From Methylobacterium sp. J-076 (GTDB lineage: Bacteria > Pseudomonadota > Alphaproteobacteria > Rhizobiales > Beijerinckiaceae): DNA of 64,000 nucleotides. The notes under the pieces were generated by a model. It worked only from the letters and a program-made list of their open reading frames with translations, had not been told where the DNA came from and made no database searches. The DNA lies in the NCBI RefSeq assembly GCF_022829405.1, contig NZ_JAKSXW010000133.1, positions 336,104-400,103 of the forward strand. Reading direction: 5' to 3'. Of this stretch, positions 36,029 to 44,796 are shown piece by piece. Made by a program: the position numbers and the translations under genes. Numbering within the stretch: position 1 is the first letter of the stretch; each line of letters opens with the position of its first letter.

Positions 36029-36798
36029 TTATCCGGAGCCTTGCTGGGCGCCGGGGGCTGGGGGGCGGCCTGCGGCGGGGCGACTGGGGCTGGCGCCGGA
36101 GTTGGCGGGGCTGGCGCCGGGGCCGGGGCCGGGGCCGGCGGCGGAACCGGCGTCGGCCCCTGGGCCGGGGCGGCGGCCAGCCCGGCGGGGGCCGGGGCCG
36201 CGCCCGCCTGCTCGCCGCCCTCGGGCGGGGTGGCGCCGCTCGCCGGGCCGAGCACGACGATCGGCTCGCCGGACTTGTATTCCGGCGAGACGCGGACCTG
36301 GTTGCGGGTCAGGGCGACGGAGAGCCGGCGCTCCTTGCCGTCCGAGGCGAAGCGCAGGGCCCGCCAGTCGACGGCGATCTTGCGGGTCCCCACCCCGAGG
36401 AAGCCGCCGAAATCGATGATCGCCGCGCGGGGGTGGCCGTCCTTGTCGATGATGATGTCGATCACCCGGCCGAGCTCGTCCCCGCCCGCGCTGCGGACGC
36501 TGCGGCCGAGGAGGCTCTCGTAATCCGACGTGTCGAGGACGGTGGCGGGGGTGCCCTGCTGGGCGGCGGCGGCCGGGGGCAGCGCCGGGGGCGCGGACGG
36601 CGCGGGGGCGGCGGGCTGGGAAGCGATGGGCGGGGGAGCGGCCGGAGGAGTCTGCGCGGCGGCCGGCGGCGGCGGGGATGCGCCCACAGGCGCACCGGTG
36701 CCGGAACCGCCCTCGGCGCCGGGCGGCGTCTGGGCGACGGCTCCCGTCGCCCCCAGGGCGAGCGCCAGGGCCGCAATGATCCGACTGGTAGTACGCAC
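36025..36798 (-). CDS. Exported PRC-barrel domain protein
   Basis: This 257-residue protein starts at GTG with AGAGGAC upstream. A signal peptide (IIAALALALGATGAVAQ) leads into a ~60-residue Pro/Ala-rich linker, then a PRC-barrel domain (about 95-180) with SLLGRSVRSAGGDELGRVID and AAIIDFGGFLGVGTRKIAVD, and a second Pro/Ala-rich tail. Periplasmic PRC-barrel proteins of this type are frequent in Hyphomicrobiales and of unclear function. It is the first gene of a coupled pair with an MFS transporter. Confidence 0.85.
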   Translation of the reverse strand: MRTTSRIIAALALALGATGAVAQTPPGAEGGSGTGAPVGASPPPPAAAQTPPAAPPPIASQPAAPAPSAPPALPPAAAAQQGTPATVLDTSDYESLLGRSVRSAGGDELGRVIDIIIDKDGHPRAAIIDFGGFLGVGTRKIAVDWRALRFASDGKERRLSVALTRNQVRVSPEYKSGEPIVVLGPASGATPPEGGEQAGAAPAPAGLAAAPAQGPTPVPPPAPAPAPAPAPPTPAPAPVAPPQAAPQPPAPSKAPDK

Positions 36799-37078
36799 GC
36801 GTCGTCCTCTGTGAAATCGATGGGCGGCCGAGCGGAAGCGCCGTGCCGCCCGAACCCGGCGCGGCCAGGAGGGGGTAGCCCCCGACCTGGGCAAAGTTAT
36901 GGATCAGGTCTGTGGGCGTTGGGCAACAGGGCGCAAGTTCCGCGCCGCCATGCCCGCGCGGCCTGCGGGGCCGCGGCGTGCAACCCCATGAGACGTCTGT
37001 TTTTCGCCGCAACCCCAGCGTAGACGCGGAGAAACAACCTGCGGTCCGCCCCTCGGCGGCCCGCCCGAGGAACCGTCT

Positions 37079-37474
37079 ATGTCCAGGACTCCGTCGTCGG
37101 CAGGTGTGCCCGCCCTCGTTCTCGTCGTCGCGCTCGCCGCCGGTGGCCTCGCCGGCTGCCAGGCCCTGGGCGGAACGTCCGGCGTGATGCCCGAGACCGA
37201 TGTCGGCCTGCCGCCCTCCATGCGCAACGCCATGCCGAACCGCGGGGCCCGGACGGCCAGCGTGGACGACGAGGGCCGGCCGCTCCAGACCCAGCCGACC
37301 CGGAACCTCGACGTGCCGAGGACCGCGGGCGCCGCCAGCCGCGGCACCGATGCGGGTGAGCGGCGCATCCGCCGCGACGAGCTGGAGGGCAGCGACAGCC
37401 GCAGCGGCAGCTCGTCCTCGATGGCCCCGGCGCTCACCCCCGGCGGCAGCGTCGGCCTCGGCGGCAAGTTCTGA
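37079..37474 (+). CDS. Putative lipoprotein
   Basis: This 131-residue protein has a lipoprotein signal peptide ending in the lipobox LAGC (Cys27). The mature part is polar and low in hydrophobic residues, with Arg/Ser/Gly-rich segments and no recognised domain, so it may be mostly disordered. It is likely attached to the periplasmic face of the inner or outer membrane. It is convergent with a PRC-barrel gene 10 nt away. Confidence 0.75.
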   Translation: MSRTPSSAGVPALVLVVALAAGGLAGCQALGGTSGVMPETDVGLPPSMRNAMPNRGARTASVDDEGRPLQTQPTRNLDVPRTAGAASRGTDAGERRIRRDELEGSDSRSGSSSSMAPALTPGGSVGLGGKF

Positions 37475-37484
37475 ACGCCGGCCC

Positions 37485-37919
37485 TCAGCCGGCGGCGAAC
37501 AGGCTGCCGTAATACTCGTCGAGCTTCTTCTTGTAGTTCGGATCGACGAAACCGTCCTCGCCCGGCCCCTGGCTCGGCGCCCCCGACAGGGCGCCGGGAT
37601 CGATATCGACCACGTAGCCCCCGAGATCGGTGCTGTAGCTCAGGGCCCGCCACGGCAGGGGATGGTGGTTCTCGCCCAGGCCGAGGAACCCGCCGAAGGC
37701 GAGGACGGCGTAGGCGACCTGCCCCGACACCTTGTCCACCATGAAGTTGTGGACCGTGCCGAGGTGCTGGCCCGAGCGGTCGTAGACCGCAGTCCCCTCC
37801 ACCTTGTTCGACGCGATCAGGCGCGGCGTCTCGTCGAGGGCGACGCCCTCCGCCCCCGGGTCGAGCTCCATCGTACCCGGCTTCCTGACGGCCCGTTCTG
37901 TCGGCAGATCGGTGGGCAT
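37485..37919 (-). CDS. Cytoplasmic PRC-barrel domain protein
   Basis: This 144-residue single-domain protein has no signal peptide. The PRC-barrel spans about 30-110 (IASNKVEGTAVYDRSGQHLG, then VAYAVLAFGGFLGLGENHHP, PLPWRAL and the strand YVVDID). A short tail ends YKKKLDEYYGSLFAAG. This type is common in stress-related contexts of Rhizobiales and Methylobacterium; the biochemical role is unknown. It differs from the exported PRC protein at 36025 by lacking signal and linkers. Confidence 0.88.
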   Translation of the reverse strand: MPTDLPTERAVRKPGTMELDPGAEGVALDETPRLIASNKVEGTAVYDRSGQHLGTVHNFMVDKVSGQVAYAVLAFGGFLGLGENHHPLPWRALSYSTDLGGYVVDIDPGALSGAPSQGPGEDGFVDPNYKKKLDEYYGSLFAAG

Positions 37920-38049
37920 GGTCCCTCCTGACGCGCGCCCCGTCGCGGGGCGTCCGGCCCCGGCTTGGGTGGGGGCGACAGGGGCAGTACGGGCGTGGGC
38001 GCCACCGGTTCCGTCGTCCGGCGCCGCCCACGGGGGCGAATCGCCCCCG

Positions 38050-38169
38050 TCAGATCAGGCCGCGGGCCGCCGGAGCGCCGGGGCCGCCGTCTGACCGCGT
38101 CCCGGCCGCCAGGGAGACGACCAGCGCGACCGAGAGGGCGAGCGCGAGGGAGAAGATCGGTGCGAACAT
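38050..38169 (-). CDS. Tiny membrane protein (39 residues)
   Basis: The frame starts with an ATG preceded 8 nt upstream by AAGGACC. The product is one hydrophobic helix (FAPIFSLALALSVALVVSLA) followed by a Gly/Ala/Pro-rich tail. No family is recognised. The good ribosome-binding site and single-helix pattern support it as a real small protein. Confidence 0.45.
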   Translation of the reverse strand: MFAPIFSLALALSVALVVSLAAGTRSDGGPGAPAARGLI

Positions 38170-38407
38170 GTCACCGGTCCTTGCAAATCACGGTTACGAT
38201 CCTGTTTCATATCCGACCCCATGCGATAAGATTCTGCTTGCGCATCGGTGCGGGACGGGCCGAAGTCGGGTGCGCCCTGTGGATTGAGGCGGTTAGCGTC
38301 CAATTTCCTCTTGGAACGGGTGCGGCACCGCTTAGTTGAAGCTGCTATGCTGACGCGGCGACGGGGCGCGGTTCGCCCCGGTGATGTCCGAGCATCGGAG
38401 GATATTG

Positions 38408-38764
38408 ATGGCGACGAAGACGGAGAAGGCTGCGCCCAAGGCGGCCAAGACCACGAAGGCTGCTTCCGAGTCCGCCCCCGCCAAGACCGCCAAGGCGACC
38501 GCGAAGCCGGCGGCCGCCAAGCCGAACGCCCTTCAGCAGCCGCTGAAGCCCTCGGCCGAGCTCGGCGCCATCGTCGGCACCAGCCCGCTGCCGCGCGGCG
38601 AGGTGGTGAGCAAGGTGTGGGAATACATCAAGAAGCACAACCTGCAGAACCCCGAGAACAAGCGCGAGATCGTCGCCGACGACAAGCTGAAGAAGGTGTT
38701 CGGCAAGGACAAGTGCTCGATGTTCGAGATGAACAAGCACCTCGCCGCCCACCTCAAGTCCTGA
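38408..38764 (+). CDS. SWIB/MDM2 domain protein with Lys/Ala-rich tail
   Basis: This 118-residue protein has a ~40-residue N-terminal tail rich in Lys, Ala, Thr and Pro resembling histone H1 tails. A SWIB domain (about 43-118) follows: LKPSAELGAIVG, VVSKVWEYIKKHNLQNPENK, DDKLKKVFGKDKCSMFEMNK. The start has GGAGG 7 nt upstream. SWIB domains occur in eukaryotic chromatin remodellers, and in bacteria mainly in chlamydiae and some proteobacteria. A DNA- or protein-binding, nucleoid-related role is inferred. Confidence 0.92.
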   Translation: MATKTEKAAPKAAKTTKAASESAPAKTAKATAKPAAAKPNALQQPLKPSAELGAIVGTSPLPRGEVVSKVWEYIKKHNLQNPENKREIVADDKLKKVFGKDKCSMFEMNKHLAAHLKS

Positions 38765-38828
38765 TCGCCGGACAGCCGGGCCGGCCCGAGGGCCGGTCGC
38801 GGCAGGTCCGGCGGGGCCTCAGCCCCGA

Positions 38829-39623
38829 TCAGGCAAGATACTGCAGGACGCCGCCATCGACCCTCATGGCAGCGCCCGTCGTCGCGCTGGCGGCCGGGCT
38901 GCAGAGGTAGGCGACGAGGCTGGCGACCTCCTCGACCTTGGCCAATCGCCGGATCAGCGAGGTCGGGCGGTGTTCGGCCACGAACTGGCGGCCGACTTCT
39001 TCGATGTCGCCGGTGGCGCTGCCGCTCATCTGCCGGAGAAACGTCTCCACGCCCTCGGACAGGGTCGGCCCCGGCAGGACGCTGTTCACGGTCACGCCGC
39101 TCCCGGCCACCGTCTGCGCGAGGCCGCGGGCGATCGAGAGCTGGGCGGTCTTCGTCATGCCGTAGTGGACCATCTCGGTCGGGACGTTGAGGGCGGATTC
39201 GCTCGAGATGAAGATCACCCGGCCCCAGCCGCGCTCGACCATACCGGGCGTGTAGCCCCGCGACAGGCGCACGCCGCTCATCACGTTCACATCGAAGAAG
39301 CGCTGCCAGTCGGCATCGGGAATCTCGAAGAACGGCTTCGGCTCGAAGATGCCGGTGTTGTTGACGAGGATGTCGAGGTGGGGGTGGGCGGCGACCAGGG
39401 CGTCCGCCCCCGCCGCGTCGGACACGTCGCCCACGGCGGCGAAGGCCCGGCCCGCGCTGGCCTCGCCCCGCAGCTTCGCCAGCGCCGCATCGACCCGCTC
39501 GACGGTACGCCCGTTGATGCCGACCTCCGCCCCGAGGTCGCAGAGGGCCTTGGCGATGGCGTAGCCGATGCCGCCGGTCGAGCCCGTCACGAGGGCCCTG
39601 CGTCCGCTGAGATCGAGGTCCAT
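38829..39623 (-). CDS. SDR family oxidoreductase
   Basis: This 264-residue classical short-chain dehydrogenase has cofactor motif TGSTGGIGYAIA near 13-24, NNTG, catalytic Ser in FISSES, and YGMTK with the Tyr/Lys pair. The C-terminal motif AAMRVDGGVLQYLA is of the 3-oxoacyl-ACP-reductase-like subgroup. It probably uses NADP(H) on an unknown carbonyl or alcohol substrate. It is 57 nt downstream of the DHA2-type MFS gene on the same strand and may be cotranscribed. Confidence 0.92.
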   Translation of the reverse strand: MDLDLSGRRALVTGSTGGIGYAIAKALCDLGAEVGINGRTVERVDAALAKLRGEASAGRAFAAVGDVSDAAGADALVAAHPHLDILVNNTGIFEPKPFFEIPDADWQRFFDVNVMSGVRLSRGYTPGMVERGWGRVIFISSESALNVPTEMVHYGMTKTAQLSIARGLAQTVAGSGVTVNSVLPGPTLSEGVETFLRQMSGSATGDIEEVGRQFVAEHRPTSLIRRLAKVEEVASLVAYLCSPAASATTGAAMRVDGGVLQYLA

Positions 39624-39680
39624 GGGAGTTCTTTCTTTCGGTTGAGGGGCCGCGGCCGGCGCGGCCCCGATGGGCTATCC

Positions 39681-41075
39681 TTACACCCTCCGCTGCCACC
39701 GCAGGACACTGGCGCAGGCGCCGACGGCGGCCAGCGCCACCGCGCAGGACAGGGAGAGCGTCACCGCCCGGGATGGGCCGAGGCCGTGGGTGAGCCCGAA
39801 CAGCACCGCGACGAGGGCCGCCCCGAGGGACTGGCCGGTGAGCCGCGCCGTCGATTGCATGCCGCTGGCACCGCCGCTCCGCTCCCGGGGGGCCGAGGTG
39901 ACGATGACCCGGTTGTTCGGCGACTGGAACAGGCCGAAGCCGAGCCCGCAGAGGGTGAGGCGCCACACGATGTCCGCTACGGACGCGTCCGCCGGCAGGG
40001 CGGCGACGCAGGCGATGCCGAGCGCCAGCACGGCGAGGCCGGCCCCGCCGAGGAGCCCCGGCGGGTAGCGGTCCGCCAGCCGGCCCGAGATCGGCGCCAT
40101 CACCGCCACGGCGATGGGCCAGGGGGTGAGCAGGAAGCCGGTCTGCGTGCTCGACAGGTGGAGCACGTCCTGGAAGTAGAACGGCAGGGCCACGTAGGAG
40201 GCCATCTGGGCCGAGAAGGCGCAGACCGAGGTCGCCATGGACAGGGCGAAGGCGCGGATCCGCAGGAGGTCCACCGGCAGGAGCGGCGCCGGCAGGCGGA
40301 CCTGCCGGCGCACGAACACCGTGCCGCACACGAGGGAGGCCGCGATCTCGAGGCCCCCGGTCACCGCCCCGCCGGGATCGCCGAGGCGGTCGATGCCGAT
40401 GATCAGCAGGCCGAAGGTCAGGGCGTTGAGGAGGGCGCTCAGCCCGTCGAAGGGCCGGCGGCTTTCGGGGGTGGCGGGCAGGGTCCGCGAGGCCACGGTG
40501 AGCGCCAGCAGGCCCACCGGCACGTTGACGAGGAACAGCCATGGCCAATCGGCCACCGACAGGATCGCCGCGGCGACGGTGGGCCCCGCCGCGGAGGCCA
40601 CCGCCACCACCAGGGCGACGTTGGCGACGCCCTGGCCGATGATCCGGTGCGGGTAGATGAAGCGCACGAAGCCGATGTTGACGCTCATGATCGCCGCGGC
40701 GCCCAAGCCCTGGACGATCCGCGCGGCGATCAGCAGCGTCAGGCTCGGCGCGAAGGCGCAGGCGAGGGAGGCGACGACGAACACCGCGAGCCCCGGCAGG
40801 TAGACGCGCCGGAACCCGAAGATGTCGCCGAGCGAGGCGAAGGGCAGGAGGCTCGCGGTGACGGCCACTTGGTAGGCGTTCACCACGAAGATCGCGTCCG
40901 CGGGCGTCACGCCGAGGTCCTTGGCCAGGACCGGCAGCGCCACGTTGACGATCGCCCCGTCGAGGACGGCCATCGCCATGGCGAGGCTGAGCCCGGCCAT
41001 CGCCAGCATCCGCTCCCGGGGCGGGATGCCGTCCTGCGGAGGGGCCGCGGCGGGTTCGGCCGCGAAATCAGCCAT
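39681..41075 (-). CDS. MFS multidrug-type transporter (DHA2 family, 14 helices)
   Basis: This 464-residue transporter has the DHA2 hallmarks: AVLDGAIVNVALPVLAKDLG at helix 1, SLGDIFGFRRVYLPGL between helices 2 and 3, and RIVQGLGAAAIMSVNIGFVR at helix 4. The helix count by hydrophobicity is consistent with 14. Such proteins export drugs, dyes or metabolites with proton antiport. The chosen start at MADFAAEP removes an unlikely Arg-rich upstream extension. Confidence 0.88.
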   Translation of the reverse strand: MADFAAEPAAAPPQDGIPPRERMLAMAGLSLAMAMAVLDGAIVNVALPVLAKDLGVTPADAIFVVNAYQVAVTASLLPFASLGDIFGFRRVYLPGLAVFVVASLACAFAPSLTLLIAARIVQGLGAAAIMSVNIGFVRFIYPHRIIGQGVANVALVVAVASAAGPTVAAAILSVADWPWLFLVNVPVGLLALTVASRTLPATPESRRPFDGLSALLNALTFGLLIIGIDRLGDPGGAVTGGLEIAASLVCGTVFVRRQVRLPAPLLPVDLLRIRAFALSMATSVCAFSAQMASYVALPFYFQDVLHLSSTQTGFLLTPWPIAVAVMAPISGRLADRYPPGLLGGAGLAVLALGIACVAALPADASVADIVWRLTLCGLGFGLFQSPNNRVIVTSAPRERSGGASGMQSTARLTGQSLGAALVAVLFGLTHGLGPSRAVTLSLSCAVALAAVGACASVLRWQRRV

Positions 41076-41205
41076 GCTGCGCGCTCCTCGGACGACGGAT
41101 GGGACGGCCCGGACCCTGCCGACGCCTCCCCCCCTCTCGCGCAGGCGCGGCGCAGCGTCGAGGGGCTGTCGGTGTCCTATGTCACGGCGCGGCTGCGGAC
41201 GCGGG

Positions 41206-41946
41206 TCAGCCCGCCCGGCGTCCGCAGCGGACATAGGTGGCCGCGCCCCGGCTGCTGGCCCAGGTCAGGCGGTCGCCATCGACGACGAGGCGGACCTGAG
41301 ACGACCAGCGGCGCCCGCGGTCGGTGCACTCGGCCGCCATCAGCCACGTGTTGCCGGTGTGGTGCCCGTCGTGGAACGCGCAGGTGGTCCGGCCCGCCCG
41401 CGCCCGGTCGGCGGTGATGGTGGCGGGGAGGTAGCCCCGGCGGCGGGAGGGGGTGCGGCAGGCCGCGGGGGTCGGCCCCCAGATGCCGACATAGTCGACG
41501 GGGGCGGGGGCGGGGGCCACCCGTCTGGGTGGCACCAGAGCCACCGGAGAGGCCGCCGCGGGCGCCGGCGCGGCGGCGGCGAGCTTGTCCGCCTCGGCCG
41601 GAGCCGGCGGCGCGACGGCCCGGGGCGGTTCGGCCGGCGGGTCCGGCAGCAGCACCACCCGCCGGGGCGGCTCCTCGGTGCGCCTCGCCGTCTCGGAGGC
41701 CGGTTGCGGGCGGAACGGAAGGTCCTCGCGCAGGTAGGCGGCGCAGTAGGCGAACAGGCCGCCCCAGCCGGCGATGAGCACGGCCGGGATCACGTAGCGG
41801 GACCGCGCCCCCCCGTCGGAGGGCTCGGCCGGCGCCGGGGGGAGCGCCACGAGGGCGTTGCGCCCGGCCTCTTCGTGAGACGGCGGGGGGAAGGTCGTCG
41901 CGGGGAGCCCGCCGCGCCATTCCCCCGGATCGATCACGGCCTCCAT
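41206..41946 (-). CDS. Membrane-anchored protein with a C-terminal Cys-containing domain, unknown function
   Basis: This 246-residue protein has a cytoplasmic N-terminal region, one helix near 51-69 (YVIPAVLIAGWGGLFAYCA), a Pro/Ala-rich periplasmic spacer and a ~95-residue C-terminal domain. That domain starts VGIWGPTPAACRTPSRRRG and contains ITADRARAGRTTC, WLMAAECTDRG and a terminal YVRCGR, four cysteines that could form two disulfides. I recognise the pattern from other alphaproteobacterial proteins but know no function. It lies 4 nt downstream of the 2OG oxygenase gene and is probably cotranscribed with it. Confidence 0.75.
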   Translation of the reverse strand: MEAVIDPGEWRGGLPATTFPPPSHEEAGRNALVALPPAPAEPSDGGARSRYVIPAVLIAGWGGLFAYCAAYLREDLPFRPQPASETARRTEEPPRRVVLLPDPPAEPPRAVAPPAPAEADKLAAAAPAPAAASPVALVPPRRVAPAPAPVDYVGIWGPTPAACRTPSRRRGYLPATITADRARAGRTTCAFHDGHHTGNTWLMAAECTDRGRRWSSQVRLVVDGDRLTWASSRGAATYVRCGRRAG

Positions 41947-41950
41947 CGCG

Positions 41951-42583
41951 TCAGCGACCGAAGATGCCCTTCAGGAACTGGGCGGTGCGGTTGCGCTTGC
42001 GCTTGCGCTCCAGCTCCGAGGCGTCCTTCAGCCAAGCGACCTGCACCACCCGGCGCTCGCCCTCGAAGGGCTCGTGGCCGTGCCAGGAATTGTCCGCCCG
42101 GAGGAAGGCGAACATCGTCCCCATCGTCGGCGGCACCTCGACGGCGAAGGGCTCGAAGTTCCGGCCGTCGTAGAGCACCCGCAGGCGGCCGGCGGCCGGG
42201 GCGTCCCAGGCGTCGTTCATGTAGACGAGGAGCGTCAGCACCTTCGACGGCCCGTCGGTGTGGATCGCGCCGTATTTCGGCTGGCTGCGCTTCATGATGG
42301 TGGTGAGGCGCGGGCAGGAGACGAGGTCGATGCCGAACTTCTCGCCGAGGATGCGGGAGAACTCGTCGCTCTCCAGTTCGTCGATCAGCGCCTTGAAGCG
42401 GCCCCGCAGCGAGACCTCATCGACGGTGAGATAGCCGGGCTTGCCGATTTCCGGGAAGTCCCGGCGGATCTCCTCGATCGACTCCCGGTTCAGGACGTTC
42501 GTCCCTAGTGCGTAGGGATAGGGCTCCCGGGACAGGGGGGCCGCGCGAATCGCCTGAACGTCGAGGATCGAGAGAGCCGACAT
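41951..42583 (-). CDS. 2-oxoglutarate/Fe(II)-dependent oxygenase
   Basis: This 210-residue protein has the 2-His-1-carboxylate iron site: HTD (His and Asp in AIHTDGPSK) and the distal His in SWHGHEPF, followed by RRVVQVAWL with the 2OG-binding Arg. It resembles prolyl-4-hydroxylase-like Fe(II) oxygenases of the 2OG-FeII_Oxy family. The substrate is unknown. The start at MSALSILD is chosen over upstream in-frame codons because it matches the domain's N-terminus. Confidence 0.85.
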   Translation of the reverse strand: MSALSILDVQAIRAAPLSREPYPYALGTNVLNRESIEEIRRDFPEIGKPGYLTVDEVSLRGRFKALIDELESDEFSRILGEKFGIDLVSCPRLTTIMKRSQPKYGAIHTDGPSKVLTLLVYMNDAWDAPAAGRLRVLYDGRNFEPFAVEVPPTMGTMFAFLRADNSWHGHEPFEGERRVVQVAWLKDASELERKRKRNRTAQFLKGIFGR

Positions 42584-42880
42584 CGCTGATTGTCCCTGGC
42601 TGCCGCGCGTAGGGCCGTCCGAGGGGCCGATCACCCTGGCCCGGACCGGAAGAGCTACGGGAATCACGCTGTGCGTGTGCCCGCAAGCAGATCGCGTTCA
42701 CAAATTGTTAGGGCCGACGTGCCCTCGCCGAACATTTATGCCCCGGAATGCGGCGGGCCGACGGCGAAAGAAGGCCGGTGGCGCATTCCGGTGACAGTCG
42801 CCGGCCGCGGGCCCGTGCAGGATGGCGCCACCCGCGACAGCTCGCGGGGCGTGCGTATCTCGGATCCGGTTCGACCTGCG

Positions 42881-43195
42881 ATGAGGCCGTTGGTCCTCGC
42901 CCTCCTCCTCTTCGCCCTCGCCGCCGCGGCCGGGACGGCGGCCCGCGCCCAGGCGCGCCCGCCCCGGGGCTCCGTGACGGCCCGGATGACCTGCGCCGAA
43001 GCCATGGCCCTGGTGGAGCGCGAGGGCGACATCGTCATCGCCGCCAACGGCCCGCCCGAGCGTCTCGTACGCAACCGCGACCAGTGCCAGCTGTCCGAGA
43101 TCTCCGAGCTGCGCTTCGTGCCGACGCGGGACAACCCGCAATGCCCGATCGGCTACCGCTGCCGGGAGCCGGGCTTCGAAGAATGGAACTGGTGA
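42881..43195 (+). CDS. Small secreted cysteine-containing protein
   Basis: This 104-residue protein has a signal peptide (MRPLVLALLLFALAAAAGTA ... AQA). The mature part contains four cysteines (MTCAEA, DQCQLS, PQCPIGYRC), likely forming two disulfides in the periplasm. The segment ELRFVPTRDNPQCPIGYRC recalls a small family widespread in Hyphomicrobiales with no known function. A PQQ-type dehydrogenase gene follows 110 nt downstream. Confidence 0.75.
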   Translation: MRPLVLALLLFALAAAAGTAARAQARPPRGSVTARMTCAEAMALVEREGDIVIAANGPPERLVRNRDQCQLSEISELRFVPTRDNPQCPIGYRCREPGFEEWNW

Positions 43196-43305
43196 CGGGA
43201 CGCGGGCGGGTTTCCGTCGCACCACTCCCTTGTGCCCCATCGACGGCGATCTATCCTTCCCCATCATCGCCCGGTGGACAGGGCGGTTGGGGGAGAGACT
43301 GCCCG

Positions 43306-44574
43306 ATGCGAACCCTGATTCTCGCCGCGCTCCTGGCGGGCGTGGCCATGCCCGCCCTCGCGCAGGGGGCGGCCCCGGCCGAGACCAAGGCCAAGACCGA
43401 CGACCTGGAGAAGCTCGAGGGCTTCCACAGCACGAACACGCAGGCCGCCCCGGAGATTCCGCAGACCGGCCGCCGGGCCGACGCGATCGCCAAGAACCTC
43501 GCGAAGGTGAAGCTGCCGGACGGCTTCAAGATCGCCCTCTACGCCGTCGTGCCCGATGCCCGCGCCCTGGCGGTGGGGCCCAATGCCGGCGTGCTGTTCG
43601 TCGGCACCCGCAAGTCGAAGGTCTACACCGTCACCGACCGGGACAAGGACCGGGTCGCCGACGAGGTGAAGGTCTTCGCTCCGGGCATCGACTTCAAGAT
43701 CCCCAACGGTGTCTGCTTCTCCCGCGACGGGGTGCTCACCGTCGTGGAGCAGAACCGGGTGCTGGCCTTCCCGGCGGCGGAGTTCTTCTACGAGAACCCG
43801 GACGTCGCCGCCGGCGTGCTGGTCAAGCAGGGCGAGCTGATCCCCACCTCCGAGGAGAGCTTCAACCACACCGCCCGGGTCTGCCGGGTCGGGCCGGACG
43901 GCAAGACCTACATCGCGCTCGGCCAGCCCTACAACGTGCCGCCCGCGGGCAAGATGGACCTGTACCGGAAGCAGGGCATCGGCGGGATCATCCGCATCGA
44001 CGCCGACGGCAAGAACCGGGAGGTGTACGCCACCGGCATCCGCAACTCGGTGGGCATGGACTTCTCCACCGACAAGAGCCTCTGGTTCACGGACAACCAG
44101 GTCGATGGCATGGGCGACGACACGCCCCCGGGCGAGCTGAACCAGGCCAGCAAGGCCGGGCAGAATTTCGGCTTCCCGTGGTTCGGCGGCGGCGCCGTGC
44201 GGACGGTGGAGTACAAGAGCGAGACCCCGCCCGCCGACGCCGTGGCGCCGAAGGCCGAGCTGCCGCCCCACGCGGCCGATCTCGGCATGACCTTCTACAA
44301 CGGGAAGTCGTTCCCCGACTCGTACAAGGGCGGCATCTTCATCGCCGAGCACGGCTCGTGGAACCGCACCCAGCCGGTTGGCGCGCGGGTGATGTTCGCC
44401 AAGCTCGGCGCCGACGGGAAGGTGGAGTCGGTGAAGCCCTTCGCCGAGGGCTGGCTCACCGGCGACGGCGAGTATCTCGGCCGTCCGGTGGACGTGGCGG
44501 TGATGCTCGACGGCTCGCTGCTCGTCTCGGACGACTCCGCCGGGGCGGTGTATCGGATCTCCTACGAGAAGTAG
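43306..44574 (+). CDS. PQQ-dependent sugar dehydrogenase-like protein (sorbosone dehydrogenase family)
   Basis: This 422-residue periplasmic protein has a signal peptide (MRTLILAALLAGVAMPALAQ) and a six-bladed propeller of the soluble GDH-B/sorbosone dehydrogenase family. Typical motifs are KLPDGFKIALYAVVPDAR, FVGTRKSKVYTV, GIRNSVGMDFS, LWFTDNQVDGMGDDTPPGE and IAEHGSWNRT. It likely oxidises an aldose or related alcohol with PQQ. A c-type cytochrome gene lies 222 nt downstream and is the probable electron acceptor. GGGAGAG upstream supports the ATG at 43306. Confidence 0.9.
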   Translation: MRTLILAALLAGVAMPALAQGAAPAETKAKTDDLEKLEGFHSTNTQAAPEIPQTGRRADAIAKNLAKVKLPDGFKIALYAVVPDARALAVGPNAGVLFVGTRKSKVYTVTDRDKDRVADEVKVFAPGIDFKIPNGVCFSRDGVLTVVEQNRVLAFPAAEFFYENPDVAAGVLVKQGELIPTSEESFNHTARVCRVGPDGKTYIALGQPYNVPPAGKMDLYRKQGIGGIIRIDADGKNREVYATGIRNSVGMDFSTDKSLWFTDNQVDGMGDDTPPGELNQASKAGQNFGFPWFGGGAVRTVEYKSETPPADAVAPKAELPPHAADLGMTFYNGKSFPDSYKGGIFIAEHGSWNRTQPVGARVMFAKLGADGKVESVKPFAEGWLTGDGEYLGRPVDVAVMLDGSLLVSDDSAGAVYRISYEK

Positions 44575-44587
44575 TCTCTCGGGAGCG

Positions 44588-44609
44588 GGCCCCTCTCTCG
44601 GGAGGGGCC
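44588..44609 (+). terminator. Hairpin after the PQQ dehydrogenase gene
   Basis: GGCCCCTC (44588-44595) pairs with GAGGGGCC (44602-44609), loop 6 nt, followed by TCTTCC. It begins 13 nt after the stop codon. Confidence 0.55.
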
Positions 44610-44635
44610 TCTTCCACCCGCCATCCATCCCTCCC

Positions 44636-44743
44636 CCTCATCCCGAGGTGCCGCGACGCGGCCTCGACGGAGGGTTCCAGCCAGCGCTGTCATCCCTGGA
44701 ACCCTCCTTCGGGGCCCGCCAAGGCGGGCACCTCAGGATGAGG
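44636..44743. repeat. Second palindromic repeat family, full copy
   Basis: CCTCATCCCGAGG (44636-44648) pairs with CCTCAGGATGAGG (44731-44743). Inner arms GGAGGGTTCCAG and CTGGAACCCTCC also pair. The 108-nt element is related to that at 20720-20833. Confidence 0.75.
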
Positions 44744-44796
44744 GGGGGTGAGCAGGAGAAGGCTGGGAGTCGAAATGCCATCAGGACAAGCAGCCC

